NCBI GenBank assembly: GCA_023897205.1
Contig: JAHWDD010000001.1
Coordinates: 5,828,001-5,892,000 of the forward strand
Direction: 5' to 3'
DNA: 64,000 bases
Source of the DNA: Exophiala sp. HKRS030
Taxonomy: Eukaryota > Ascomycota > Eurotiomycetes > Chaetothyriales > Herpotrichiellaceae
The notes beneath the pieces are model-generated. The model searched no databases. It was not told where the DNA came from and saw only the letters and a list, made by a program, of their open reading frames with translations. Positions 53,394 through 64,000 of this stretch are shown in pieces. Both the position numbers and the translations under genes were made by a program. Position 1 is the first letter of the stretch, and each line of letters starts with the position of its first letter.

Positions 53394-55378
53394 CTAAATC
53401 AGGACAATCTTCATCTTCGAAGTGGTATATCTCCGAATCTTCGCACCCCAGATGTAGATCGGAATATACAACATCAGCACAAACATCAAGATACCAGACA
53501 TTGTTCCAAATACCTAGATAGTGTGAATGTTAGTTAAGGAGCAATTAACGTGCTGTCTCCACCTAAGAGAACTGTACTTACAACTGTATACCCAACTTTG
53601 GCAGACCAAGGGATAAACCCGTAACTGAAACCAAAAGCTACGATGTTTTTGACACCATTGACGACAAGGAGACCCTCAACAGCAATCTCGAAGTAAGAGT
53701 CCATGATATAGGTCATGGCAATACTCGCAGTGGCAGGTAGAACGTTGATCATACCGTACCCGATAAAGAGAACAATCCAGTGCAGACGTTTTTGAGCGCC
53801 AATCCCGAACATCAGTAGACCGCATGGACCTACGACAAAAGGAACGACCAGGAGTACTAATCTTGACTCGGGAGTATGGTTACGGCGAGCCGCTCTCCGC
53901 GCAACCCAGTCTGTACATTTGCCACCAATGAAAGCACCGAAAAGGATTCCAACTGTTCGTAAAGAAGGCAGATCAGTGACCAAGGACTTCGGGATCATTC
54001 TTGGGTATCCACAACTTTTCAAGGGGAGGTTTGACTCACGAACGCCTGGTACGTTGATTAGACCACTTACGCCAGGCCCAAAACTATAAGGCGGGATAGA
54101 GAAGACGAAGGAGCTTAACGAGCCAGCTCCAACCAGCCATGCCAGGCTTGTCGAGTCTATCATAGAATAGAAAATTAGTTATTTGTCATCTTGAAGAGTG
54201 GCAATGGGGAGGCGACATACAAGCAAGGGCGCCCAGGGCGATAGCAGGGTAGGCCAATAGCGGCCAAGGTCTGATCAAGTGATTTACATAGCCGATTTGT
54301 GTGGTTCCAGACCATGGATTCAGTTCCTGCATGTAGGTCGTCTTAACACCAACTGTAGCATCTGAAATCGATGTAACATGTTCGACGGTATCCTCAGTCA
54401 TCGACTTGTCCTCGACGCTCTCGTGCAGAGTTCCTACCCCAAGCGTGGCGGATGCGTCAATGTTGCGATGCCAGCGAGTCTCTGGAAAGAGGAAGAAGAT
54501 GCCAACGCAGTTGATACCGGAGATGATGGCACAAATCCACGAGACCCAACGCCACCCAATTCCTGCACAATGTTCGTGTCAATGTGGGACATTTCAAGCC
54601 TACGATGGCGATCTCTCCTTACCCTCAGTGATGAAACCCGCTACTAACGGGCCCAAAGAGTTGCCGGAAGTGATGAAGAGCAAGTAAACACCCATTTTAG
54701 CACCTCGTTCATGTAGGTAAAAGATATCCTGAGAGGTTAGTCGCTCCATCACGGATGCATCAGAAGACTGCGGTAACAAACATTGACTATCAATGCACCC
54801 ATAGATTCGGTACAGGATCCTGCAAAAGCCCCAATCACTCGGCTTGCGAGAAGATTATCCAGATTCGGCGAAGTCGCCGCCCATATCTCGCAGGCGAACA
54901 AGAGGACTGATGCGACCAGGAATACCGGTCTTCTGCCAAGGTACTCGGATGTCGGAGTCCAAAAGAAATTCTAGTGAAGCATATACTGTCAGCACTTCTG
55001 GTCTGATTAAGGACAAAAGTTGGAAGGAAAAGGTGTGTAGCTTACACATATACCTGCGGCTAGAACTGGCCATGTGAGGAGTCCCGTAGCACGCGACACA
55101 TCAACCTTGAACTCAACGCTCAAGACGAAGAGCGATGGGGTGATACCTCCAACCCAGGCCGTAGTCATGAATGTAAGAATGCAGACATTAATAAAGGCTG
55201 CCCACTTCTTCCAGGACGGCATGCGAAGAGGGTCGTTGACATCGCTACTGGGGTGAGGGACAAGGACAACATTGGTGCCACGGAGATGGGGATGATGCTC
55301 CCCAACAGTCTCCGGGTTATCAATGAGAGTGACCTCACGCTCATCGTGGCCGAGCTCATGGAGAGTTCTGAATTTCAT
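53394..55378 (-). CDS. MFS transporter, drug:H+ antiporter type
   Basis: A multi-exon membrane transporter. Exon 1 (from 55378) carries a hydrophilic N-tail (MKFRTLHELGHDEREV) and the first helix VCILTFMTTAWVGGITPSL; it splices at ICxGTAAGC to NFFWTPTSEYLGRRPVFL (MFS signature between helices 2 and 3), then SRVIGAFAGSCTESMG, DIFYLHERGAKMGVYLLF, GPLVAGFITEG, WRWVSWICAIISG. After the central loop (ETTYMQELNPWSG-like) come the later helices, WIVLFIGYGMINVLPATAS and SYGFIPWSAKVGYTV, and a basic end TSKMKIVLI. It is of the general DHA1 kind, often a toxin or metabolite exporter. It bounds the quinate cluster and converges with the dehydrogenase paralog. Confidence 0.8.
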
Positions 55379-56604
55379 TTTAGGTTGTGAGAAACAAGGA
55401 GCAACAAAGTGCGTAGTGAACTGGAGGGAGGCTTGCAGCAGAGGGGCCTAAGAATGAGTGCTGGTTTGGCCAGCCTCGGTTTGGGCCCTGACATTATATA
55501 CAAGCAGCCTCTTGTGCTTTTCGTCACCCCCAGAGTCTCGACTCCGGAGAAGTTGATCCACTGTTGCTAGAGCGGTCTAAGTTCCTGGTGAGCTGGATAA
55601 TTGGTAACGAGACCGGAAAACTCGGGTGGACATGGCAGGTGTAAAGCCCAATATCACAATATGAGAAGAATCACCACAGACATCAACCTCCTCATGGGAG
55701 CGGTACGGCGGTGGCGGGGACACAATGCGCGGAAAAATCGGGGGAATACTTCATTTGCTAACTGATGGCCACCATGGCAAATTGTAATGAGCTGGGACAG
55801 CGGCCCAGTTGAACACACCAATGGAATCATTGAAATACGTGCCCCATCAGTTTATCTGCTTGCACAAAGACTCCTCAAGCCACTGGATTGTTGCTGCAAT
55901 CACGCCCAAACATGGGAGCAAAGACCAGTGACACAGCTCCGAAGATACTAGTGCTTATCGGTAGATCTAGATCACCATCTGATCAGGGAAACATACAGCT
56001 TGAACTTTGTGGCGCTCTTTTGGGTTGTTCATATGGAGCGCGAACTTTTTCGCTTCACAATCTTCGGCCGAAAAGTGTGGACGACTCCACACCCGCAGAA
56101 CGTCTACAGTAGTACGATTGAATGGTGAATGCGGGGTGTAGTTACGGTGCTCAAAACCAGGCTGAAATGCGTTCAGCGAATTTTGATGGTATCCTTCAGC
56201 AACATAGTAGAATCGTAACGACTCGATACTTTGAGGCCTAGATTTCTGCCTATTGTATGCACTGGAGCGAAGACCAAATGGCTGAGTAGCAGGTAGATAG
56301 ATATGCGTAGTATGAAGTAATCATCCTCTTCCCCGCAATCCACGTGCTAGTACTAGGCTTGGCAATCGCCTGGCCCCGGACTCTGTTAAATCTGTTGATC
56401 GGGGTAGGGATGTTATTGTCTTTGATGCAGATTACCATTATTTTTCTTGACCGTGTTGCAGCTATGGAACTAGATATGGCTTGTGCTGATATCAATGGTG
56501 AGCGGCCTCAGCAGGACCAGCACAGCCGTCAGTAAGTACCGCCATACATTGAATTTTAATTCCTAAATTTAGCTTCAGCTTCACTGATTTGGGTCAGAAA
56601 TATC
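55379..56604. other. Long intergenic region
   Basis: A 1.2-kb region between divergent MFS and transcription-factor genes. A frame at 56344-56535 encodes a hydrophobic stretch, but it begins with GTG and has no upstream ATG, so it is not called. A possible long promoter. Confidence 0.5.
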
Positions 56605-59284
56605 ATGAAATGTCCCATTTGTTCAAAAATGTTTGGCAGAAAGTGAGTCTGACTGTCCCAAGATTAGGGCTGGCTCAGTTCTAAAACCAAAAGCAGAGAC
56701 TCCTTAGTCAGACATCAGCGGACTCACGAAAAACCAAGATGGGTTTCGAAGCGGCGGAGGAACGTGTGCATACCGTGTTCATCGTGAGTAAACCACACCC
56801 CTGGCTACGTTGACATTCACTTGTTATGGTGAGCAATGATTAACAATTCCAGGTCGAAACTGAAGTGTGAGAAAGAAGTGCCGTCTTGCTCCCGATGCGT
56901 ACAACGGAAAGTACAATGCTTCTATGACAGGCCGCAATACTCGAAGTCGCCGAGCAACTGCATCAGAGCTACAGATTCAGCTCAACAAGATTCTATTGAT
57001 ACGGAAGAACCTGTGAGCACACATCTGTTAGAGCCAGATGTACTCCTCGAAGCACAGCCAGAGACACGCGTCCCGGATACGTCAAATTCTTTAGGCTGGG
57101 ATGACGGACAGACCAATTCGCTTTCGTCGGCACACGACCTTCACGGCCTTGACTGGACTAGGAGTATTGATGATGCTCTCATAGGAACCTCAGACTCGGT
57201 CATCGATCCTTCTAATCAAATTCCTCTTGTCGATTTCGATTGGATATTCAGCATCAATGATGAGGAACTACCTGGCGCTGTGACTGATTTCTATACTCCA
57301 CAGCTACATGATCCCAGCCCAATTCGAGCCAAACTTCAGTACGCGAATGTAGACTCGGAAGGCTGTCAGACACCAGTACCGGCCTCACACCCTTCTACCG
57401 ACTTGAATAGTCCCGGCCTGCGAGAGGTATGGCCAATAGCTTGGCTGGAAGAATCAGCTCAATCTTCCGGCTTTCCTGTTCTTGGTGAACCGGAACTGAG
57501 TAATCAAAAGTCGGCAAATTTCTACCAAATTCGTCCCATTGATTCAAATGCGAGAGAATCTATGATCGAAGTACTCAGTCTCCCCACAAAGCAAACCTTG
57601 TGGAAGCCTACATCCCTTGCGAATTTTCTCGAAAGTCGACACATCGACCAGTGCATTGATATGTATTTTGCTCATTTTGATAAGGTGAGCCAATTCTCGG
57701 CCACAGATCACCTTCTGCGAAAGACTGCGCGAGAAAGTGTATGTGACAAGAGTTCAAGCGACGCTAATACAAATGACAGACTATATCATTCATTCATCGC
57801 CCAACATTTAATCCTTCTGAGGACCTGATTGTAACCTTGGCCATGGCGTGCATTGGTCTCTGTTACACTGGACTGAGAGGTGCAAACGCCTTTGCTAATT
57901 TGTTGTCGGAGTACCTTCGACGTCTCCTGATATTTATGGTAAGCTGACCGAAAATTACCCAAATTCTAGCTAATTGTCACAGGGAGAATCAGACCCGGTC
58001 TTTCTCAGGACAGAGGTTTATGTCAAGTCTCAGCTGCTGCAGTGTATTCATGGTGTGGCTAGTGGCAATAAGCGGCTTTTCGAATTCAGCAGATCTCAAC
58101 GAAGCTTCCTGGTCAGCCAGTGTAAGTACATGGGTCTTTTCGCTAATCAGCCTTGGTTCGACAACCTGCAAAAGCCACTGGAAGAGCGATGGCGTAGCTG
58201 GGCGGCGCAGGAGGCACGCACACGTCTCGCATGGGCAGTCTTTGTTCGTTTCTCTCCTATCTTGACGCGCTATCATAGTTAATGTGAAGAACAGGAGTTT
58301 GATATGACCGGTGGGCATATGCACAATACTGCGCCTTGCCTGTCATTAGCCGACGTACAACTAAATCTTCCCTGCTCTATCGATCATTGGACCGCAAGCT
58401 CTCCTCAAGCCTGCGCTGCACTAACGCCTTGGAGTGCAAGCTTTCCCCAAGGACCGTCCCTGCATAAGGTTCTACTGGACATCAAGACTCCCCATGCTAA
58501 CCTGGATGTCGACGATGAGCCTACAGATCGGCATCACAAATTGATAATCGCCTTTCACCTGGTTCGAGATCTGTACAGCATCTCACAGCTATGCGGCAGC
58601 CCCATCTCGAGCCTTACGCAAGGTACAGTCGACTTCGAGAAGAGCCGCTCTAACCTTCTTTCAACTCTTGAGTCTCAACTAGAACCTCTGAGCATCCAGA
58701 GTATGTTCAAGGGTCCATCAGAACTTGCCATTCTGATGCATAGGACCCTGCTTACACGTACGGCCATGGTTTTCGGAATGGGCCTAGTGCCTACCTGGCT
58801 CTACTCACTTTTGTGCGAAGAGACTTCGGCCCAGGCACGAGGAAAGCTTCGAGCCTGGACCCTCGACGATCCTAGCCGAGCCAGACGGGTAATGTATCAA
58901 TGTGCTCAGATACTTACGGCAGTACGAACGTTTCCGTGCAATTTGCATTACGAACCATACAGCGTTTTCCACGCTGGACTTACTATATGGTCTCTGATTG
59001 ACATTTTGCCTGGCGAGAATATTGCAGGCGAGACGAGACATCTACAAATTGATCGTATTCAAGGCGACGACCGCGAAATAGACGCTCTGATTGATGACTG
59101 GATCCAGAATAAGACACCGGCCGCCGTCGGGATCCATGAGATACCTGACCTGTGGGGATTTGAAAGCCGCCGACAGTTGCTGTATCAGATTTCTCAAATG
59201 TTGAGACGAATGCGAGCATTTGGTCTTGCCAGAAGTTTTTTGAATGTAATACTAGGCCTACTGAAGAGTAGCAAAAATTGGTAG
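56605..59284 (+). CDS. Transcription factor with C2H2 finger plus Zn2Cys6 cluster
   Basis: A multi-exon regulator. Exon 1 MKCPICSKMFGRK joins DSLVRHQRTH to make one complete C2H2 finger (C-x2-C-x12-H-x3-H). The next joint produces CIPCSSSKLKCEKEVPS with CSRCVQRKVQC, a complete six-cysteine cluster (spacing 2-6-6-2-6). The middle region includes YFAHFDKTISFIHRPTFNPS and, across a GTTCGT-type intron near 58246, RLAWAVFEFDMTG followed by CLSLADVQLNLP, the fungal transcription-factor domain signature. The C-terminus is LLKSSKNW at 59284. About six exons. Dual-finger regulators are a known Pezizomycotina type. It probably controls the FAD monooxygenase 643 bp downstream and/or the divergent MFS gene. 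Confidence 0.82.
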
Positions 59285-59927
59285 AAGCGACCTGTGATGA
59301 AGAATCAATTTCTTGCTGCTTACACCGTGTGAAGTGGCGACAGGACCATGTCACCTGCTCCGCTCCGTGAATCAATATTTGAAATCGCAAGACCTTGTGG
59401 TCCATGAGGACAGGAAGCGGCTGATACTCACCACAGTTTCGGCCGATGCTCTGCCGGGTAACGTCCTCAGCTTTCATAAGGGAAGGGTGCTGACCCACCT
59501 CCGTATGGATCTGGAGAATAACCCTCCCGGATAGATGACAAGCCCTCAAATTGAGACATTTCGTGGAGCTTGAGACTTCAATCACGATAACACCTGCAGG
59601 GAAATGAATTACGAACATGGTGCTCCATTCTGTAAACATTGTGAGATCCCAGTAATGTCAACAAATTGTGCAAAGTGAGACCGCTGACATCGTTTTCGGC
59701 CGGCTGTTGCGGTGGAATCAAAGTTCCTAACGACCTCGAAGCCAATACATCAAGGAATTCAGTTGATTCTCACAGAGTGAAGGTCACACCACTAGTGACC
59801 ACTCGTATTCGTCTTCACAGACTCAGATACATTACTAGTGTCCACTGAAGTGTCATTCAACAGTATACTAGATACAAAAGAGCGCCAAAAGTGCATCTAT
59901 CAACTCGACAAACATCAAGCATACGCG
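59285..59927. other. Intergenic, upstream of FAD monooxygenase
   Basis: A 643-bp region. The frame is open 30 codons ahead of the chosen start, but this part is not conserved-looking. Nothing else is recognised. Confidence 0.5.
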
Positions 59928-61252
59928 ATGGCTACTACCAAACCTATCATTATTATTGGATTCGGTCCAGTCGGCAGCCTTCTGTCACTACTACTCGCCC
60001 AGAAGGGGATCCCTTCAACAGTCTTGGAAATTCTTCCGTCGTACCCTGATGAGCCAAGGGCAGTGGGATTATTTGGGCCGTCGCATTTCGTGTTTCAAGA
60101 CGCCGACATTTACGACGAAGTGGCGAGGCAGGCCGACTCTGCTACAGGACTTTGCTATCGCAAGCGAGCTGTCGATGATGGCAAAGGTAGTCAGAGGTTT
60201 GGAGATATCATTGCTGCCGCGGTGTTGGTGGACGAAACCAGCGGCCCTCCTAAGCCTGGAGACCATTACTTTCTGTTGCCGCAAGCTAAGCTTGTGACTA
60301 TATGTGCGGCGAAGCTGAAAAGCGATCCGACATTGGATAGCCTCGTGGATGTCAAACTCGGATTCAAGTTTCTCAGTTCGCGTGAAACGGAAAATGGCGT
60401 CGAAGTGACTGCGGAGTCTGTCGACGGGACCACACACGTCTTTGAGGGAAGCTACCTTGTTGCAGCTGACGGGTCTCGCTCATCAGTTCGCAAACAGCTC
60501 GGACTGAAACTCTACGGCTATTCTTGGCCAGAGCGTCTTATTGCCTCCGACCTTATTCGCACCGTCGATCACGTGGACAAGCTGCCCGGAATCATTGTCG
60601 TCGACCAAGTGTACTGGGGAGTCGTCACACCTCTCGAACCAATCACTCCTGGCAAGCCTGGGCTGTGGAGAGTCTCGGTTGCCATCACAGATTCGTCTAT
60701 TCCCTATGAGAAACTTGACGACGAAGAATTTGTCGTCGAACAAATTCGAAGACAACTGGATGGGCCCAAGGACCAGCCATTTCATCTGATCCGCCACAGG
60801 CCCTACAAGATGCACCAGCTACTCTGCTCAACAATGAGGAAAGGCCGAACATTCCTCTCTGGAGATGCAGCTCATATCAATAACGTAAGTTACTCCAAGG
60901 GAATATTGACTCTCTGGTGCTAATGATACTAAAACAGCCTATCGGTGGTCTTGGCCTGAACACGGGTATCCTTGACGCAGATGCGCTTGCCCAGACCTTT
61001 GTCCGTGTCTTGAAGGAAGGATCACCGGAATCACTGTTCGATCGGTACTCGCTGGAGCGAAGACGTGTTTTCCAAACCATCGTAGATCCAATCTCCACGG
61101 CGAATAAGCGTCGCATACACGACTCGCACCCCGATACTGTCGCGAAGGAGGATTGGTTCTATGCGAGCATTAATAACAAGGAAGATCCTACGGAAAAATT
61201 TCAACACTTTGAATGGATGAGAGGATGGAGGACGGATATGTCGCGTTTCTAA
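59928..61252 (+). CDS. FAD-dependent monooxygenase (aromatic hydroxylase type)
   Basis: A 423-residue class A flavoprotein monooxygenase in two exons (59928-60884, 60938-61252). Motifs: IIIIGFGPVGSLLSLLLAQK (FAD Rossmann GxGxxG variant), YLVAADGSRSSVRKQLG (DG motif), and FLSGDAAHINNPIGGLGLNTG (GD motif, the intron falling inside it). Relatives hydroxylate phenolic or aromatic acids or oxidise polyketides using NAD(P)H. In this neighbourhood hydroxylation of a benzoate or protocatechuate-like ring is possible; no substrate residues are diagnostic. Preceded by the dual-finger regulator on the same strand and converging with the carboxylesterase. Confidence 0.87.
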
Positions 61253-61790
61253 GCCAATTGCACTGAGTTCGCAAAAGAAGAGTCATCGAGATCATTGTCC
61301 TGTCACTCTTATTGGTTGGACCGTGAGTGTTACGTGCTACCTATGAGAACAAAATAAAATCGATAAAATGACTTCGTGGCCCTGAGATAGCTTGAGACGC
61401 CCAGTAGATGGCTTTGAGGAAGATAACCGCTGCAATGTGAGCATACGGTCTAAGGTTAGCATATCGGTAATCATTATCAGAGATCCTCAGTGTTCAGAGT
61501 TGCTTGTCAGTATTCAATCCTCCACATTGTGGCCAATGTCACATCAGCCTCTTCATCAAGAGCCACGTTATTGTCAGAGAGCAGTTGAACATAAATATCG
61601 GCTTACATCGCATGTTGACATGGAACTGCTGGCTAGACTAAGGAGAACTTGGCTCCTACCGCCCTGGGTTTTGAAGAACCTGACATCAGCAGCCCGACTT
61701 GCACGCTTGATTTCACAACGAGCTTCATCGAAGATGTCAATGGCAATGATTTTGCCCAAATATAAACTACTGCTCTGTTTTTAAGGCCGG
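61253..61790. other. Convergent 3' intergenic region
   Basis: A 538-bp region between two gene 3' ends. Small open frames exist but none is supported. Confidence 0.5.
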
Positions 61791-63590
61791 TCACCACTTC
61801 TTTGATAAGAAATCTCCCAGCACCCGGTTCATCGCATCAAAGCCAACGTGTTTCTCCAGCTGCTGAATAGTGGACCTCCTACCAAAGTCCTCTGCGTTGT
61901 TACTAGTAACGAATCTTGCTGAGACTGGCCCATAGACTCTCGCTCCATTGTGCTCGGACTGGTAGGAAGGGAATGGCGCATCCGCATTGACAAACTGAAG
62001 CACATCCTCTATGAAAAAGCTCGCCCGGGCACGTTGCGCTGGGGACAGATGGTCTTCGAAGTTCATAAAGAGGAGTGCGACATCAAAGATATGCGTCGCT
62101 TCTCCCTTGCCAAAACCATCCCACGGGTTCTTCTCATTGAAGTGATACAAATAGCTTTCCCCCAACCATGTTTGGCACGTGACTTTCGCAGGCAGCGAGA
62201 AACCAATATCTGTTGCCCATTGCAAAATGTTGCTCGTCACCACATCATCTGGAGAGTCGGGATTGATCCCATAAGCTTCCTCGAGCGTCGAAACATCAAG
62301 TGGGTAGCCGGCTAGGCTCTCCTTCAAGAACTCGTGGAATCTTTTGCCCAGGTTAGGCAAGTGGGTGTCAAGAGCACCCTTGTAGATAGAACCCTGGTAA
62401 CAAACCTGTTAGCTGATATTGTGGGAACATTAGATATATGAGCATTGCATACATCGAATTGGCAGTCTCCTATCAAGAGGCGTTTGCACCACGTCATCCC
62501 TGGTAGCATCTCTGTCGGGCCATATTTGAGAGTCTGCTTGTATGTGGGCAAGGCTTTCACCAGATCGTCGTCAACCACGGGGATGAGAGGAAGTCCGGGC
62601 GGAAGTTTTGAATAAAGTTCCTCCATAGGGCAGTTGAGTATGTAGTTAACACGCTCCTCAGCTGATAACTTGTCTACATTCAGTGCAGCTGCAATGGTTG
62701 AATACACATCCTCTGAGACAACTCTTGGAAGGTCTGGGAGTAGCAGTGGAGTGCCACCCATACTAATCAGCTGCTGGAACAGCAGCTCTGGAGACTGCAG
62801 GAGAAGCATTGATGTCACTTGTTGCCATCAGTTTAGAAGACTGCTTAGTCGTTTCTGCGATGACTCACCTGCTCCAGCACTTTGTCCCGCTATCGTCACC
62901 AAGTTTGGATTTCCACCGAACCCTTCGATGTTGCGCTTTACCCACTGCAAAGCCACCTTCTGGTCACGAATGCCGTTGTTTGTCTTGTAACCAGCTTTAC
63001 GTAGCTCCTCGGAAGTCAGAAAGCCGGGGATACCCAAGCGGTAGCTAATTTTTGGTCAACACGTTGAATGGAGCTGGAGCGGACTTCTAAGCTTACTTCA
63101 CAGAGACGCCGATGATCGCCTTGCCCATGGTGATCGATACCTCGACAAGTCTCGCCTGATCATACTGCGGCCAGCTCACTGATCCACCGGCAAAGCCACC
63201 TCCGTGTATGAAGACCATGACTGGAAGATTCTTGGCGCCATTCGGGACAGTAACATTCAGATGCAAACAGTTGCGATCGGAGATCTCGAACTCGGAGTGA
63301 GGCAAGCTCTGTTGAATCAAAGAATGCTCAAAATCACATCCTGTGGGCGACGAAAGTGCTTGAGGTCTCCCAGGTCGGTCAGCATAAAGAACATGGTGAG
63401 CCAGCCTGGTCTAGATGTACCCGAGTTTGTTCACATAAATCTCGCCTCCACCATAATCAAGGATCTCTTCTGGTACTGCAAGGCGATCCTTGAGTGAGGC
63501 ATACTGAACGCCCAGAAATTGAGATAGACCTTTTCCAGGTACGCCTCGAAGGCGACCAATGGTTGGGTGTACAAAAGTGGTAGTCGCCAT
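61791..63590 (-). CDS. Type B carboxylesterase/lipase-family hydrolase
   Basis: A serine hydrolase in five exons on the minus strand, start 63590 (MATTTFVHPTIGRLRG). Joints give NKLGPQALSSPTGCDFEHS, then VFIHGGGFAGGS (oxyanion hole), IGVSVNYRLGIPGF, NLVTIAGQSAGAVTSMLL (nucleophile Ser in GQSAG), LLIGDCQFDGSIYKGAL (acidic residue of the triad as Asp) and EATHIFDVALLF (His region). No secretion signal is evident at the N-terminus, so it is probably intracellular. The family includes ester hydrolases acting on phenolic esters, and a quinate ester such as chlorogenate is a tempting substrate in this context, but there is no direct support. Confidence 0.85.
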
Positions 63591-64000
63591 CACTTGGTCT
63601 CGCATCCTTCTCTGGGGAGAAGATTCTCAGACAGAATAGGTTTCCCCATCCTTTTGATTTGCCTGGCCCTTTCCGTGTGCTTCGTCGGCTGCGCCCTCTG
63701 TTCCTTCACGGGCTGTGCGCAAATGTAGTAAACGCCTATGCGCAGACTCGGAAAGTGGACAAGACCTGCCCCGGCTGATCGGGAATTGGAACTGCGAATT
63801 TCTTTCATCTTGAACCCCACAGATCTCACCGCGGGTTCGGCCGGGCGTGGTGGAAGGCAAATTCAGAGGACTGCGCACAGCAAGGAAAGAGATGTATTAC
63901 GGATTCTACTGTCGTCGTAACCCCTCCGGAGGTCGATTCCGAAGCAACCGATGAATGCACGACTGGGGAACTGGGACTCAGGGAATATCGGCCCCCCGCC
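63591..64000. other. Right-edge intergenic region
   Basis: A 410-bp region upstream of the carboxylesterase gene and extending to the window edge. No gene feature is supported. Confidence 0.5.

Noticed and set aside
55540..55590. Third copy of the dispersed repeat (CCGGAGAAGTTGATCCA)
   Set aside because: Similarity covers only about 17 bases and does not extend, so it is not distinguishable from chance.
24119..55965. Shared 13-mer CTAGTGCTTATCG near 24.1 and 55.9 kb as an operator
   Set aside because: A 13-mer pair is expected many times by chance in 64 kb, and the flanks do not match the quinate-activator consensus.
56344..56535. Small hydrophobic membrane-like ORF
   Set aside because: Begins with GTG, an in-frame stop lies shortly upstream, and no exon partner was found.

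Overview
The window is nuclear DNA of a filamentous ascomycete (Pezizomycotina). Introns of about 45-60 nt have GT..AG ends, several transcription factors carry the fungal Zn2Cys6 zinc cluster, and there is a mitochondrial-type copper nitrite reductase and a quinate-type gene cluster. The species cannot be named from sequence alone. No rRNA, tRNA, CRISPR array or intact transposon was recognised. I support 32 protein genes and one pseudogene; several multi-exon models were rebuilt by joining reading frames at splice sites.

Left part (1-13.7 kb), general metabolism: a decayed fumarylacetoacetase pseudogene running off the left edge; an amidohydrolase divergent from a zinc-cluster regulator; flavohemoglobin and copper nitrite reductase facing each other (nitric-oxide detoxification and denitrification); an SSU1-type anion/sulfite exporter; and a sugar-porter MFS protein.

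Central part (14.6-52.9 kb), a large quinate/shikimate-type supercluster. It has TWO divergent activator/repressor pairs (QutA-like/QutR-like at 16.5-21.5 kb and, inverted, at 40.6-45.6 kb). The right-hand half looks like a classical quinate utilisation cluster: type II dehydroquinase, 3-dehydroshikimate dehydratase, NAD-type quinate dehydrogenase and quinate permease, plus a bifunctional type I dehydroquinase/shikimate dehydrogenase and another shikimate-dehydrogenase paralog. The left-hand half couples the other regulator pair to a dehydrogenase paralog, a small A/B-barrel (Dabb) protein, two SDRs, a hydroxyisobutyrate-dehydrogenase-like protein, an ALDH, a Gfo/Idh/MocA oxidoreductase, a second dehydroshikimate-dehydratase paralog, a P450, a GST-like protein and an alpha/beta hydrolase. 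It has no PKS, NRPS or terpene synthase. I infer an uncharacterised pathway that makes or breaks down quinate/shikimate-like compounds under a duplicated quinate switch.

Right part (53-64 kb): an MFS exporter, a regulator with both a C2H2 finger and a Zn2Cys6 cluster, an FAD aromatic-hydroxylase-like monooxygenase and a type B carboxylesterase. These could feed aromatic or ester substrates into the region, but this is inference. A dispersed repeat (11.3 and 31.9 kb) whose copies differ mostly by C/T and G/A changes suggests RIP-like mutation of an old mobile element.
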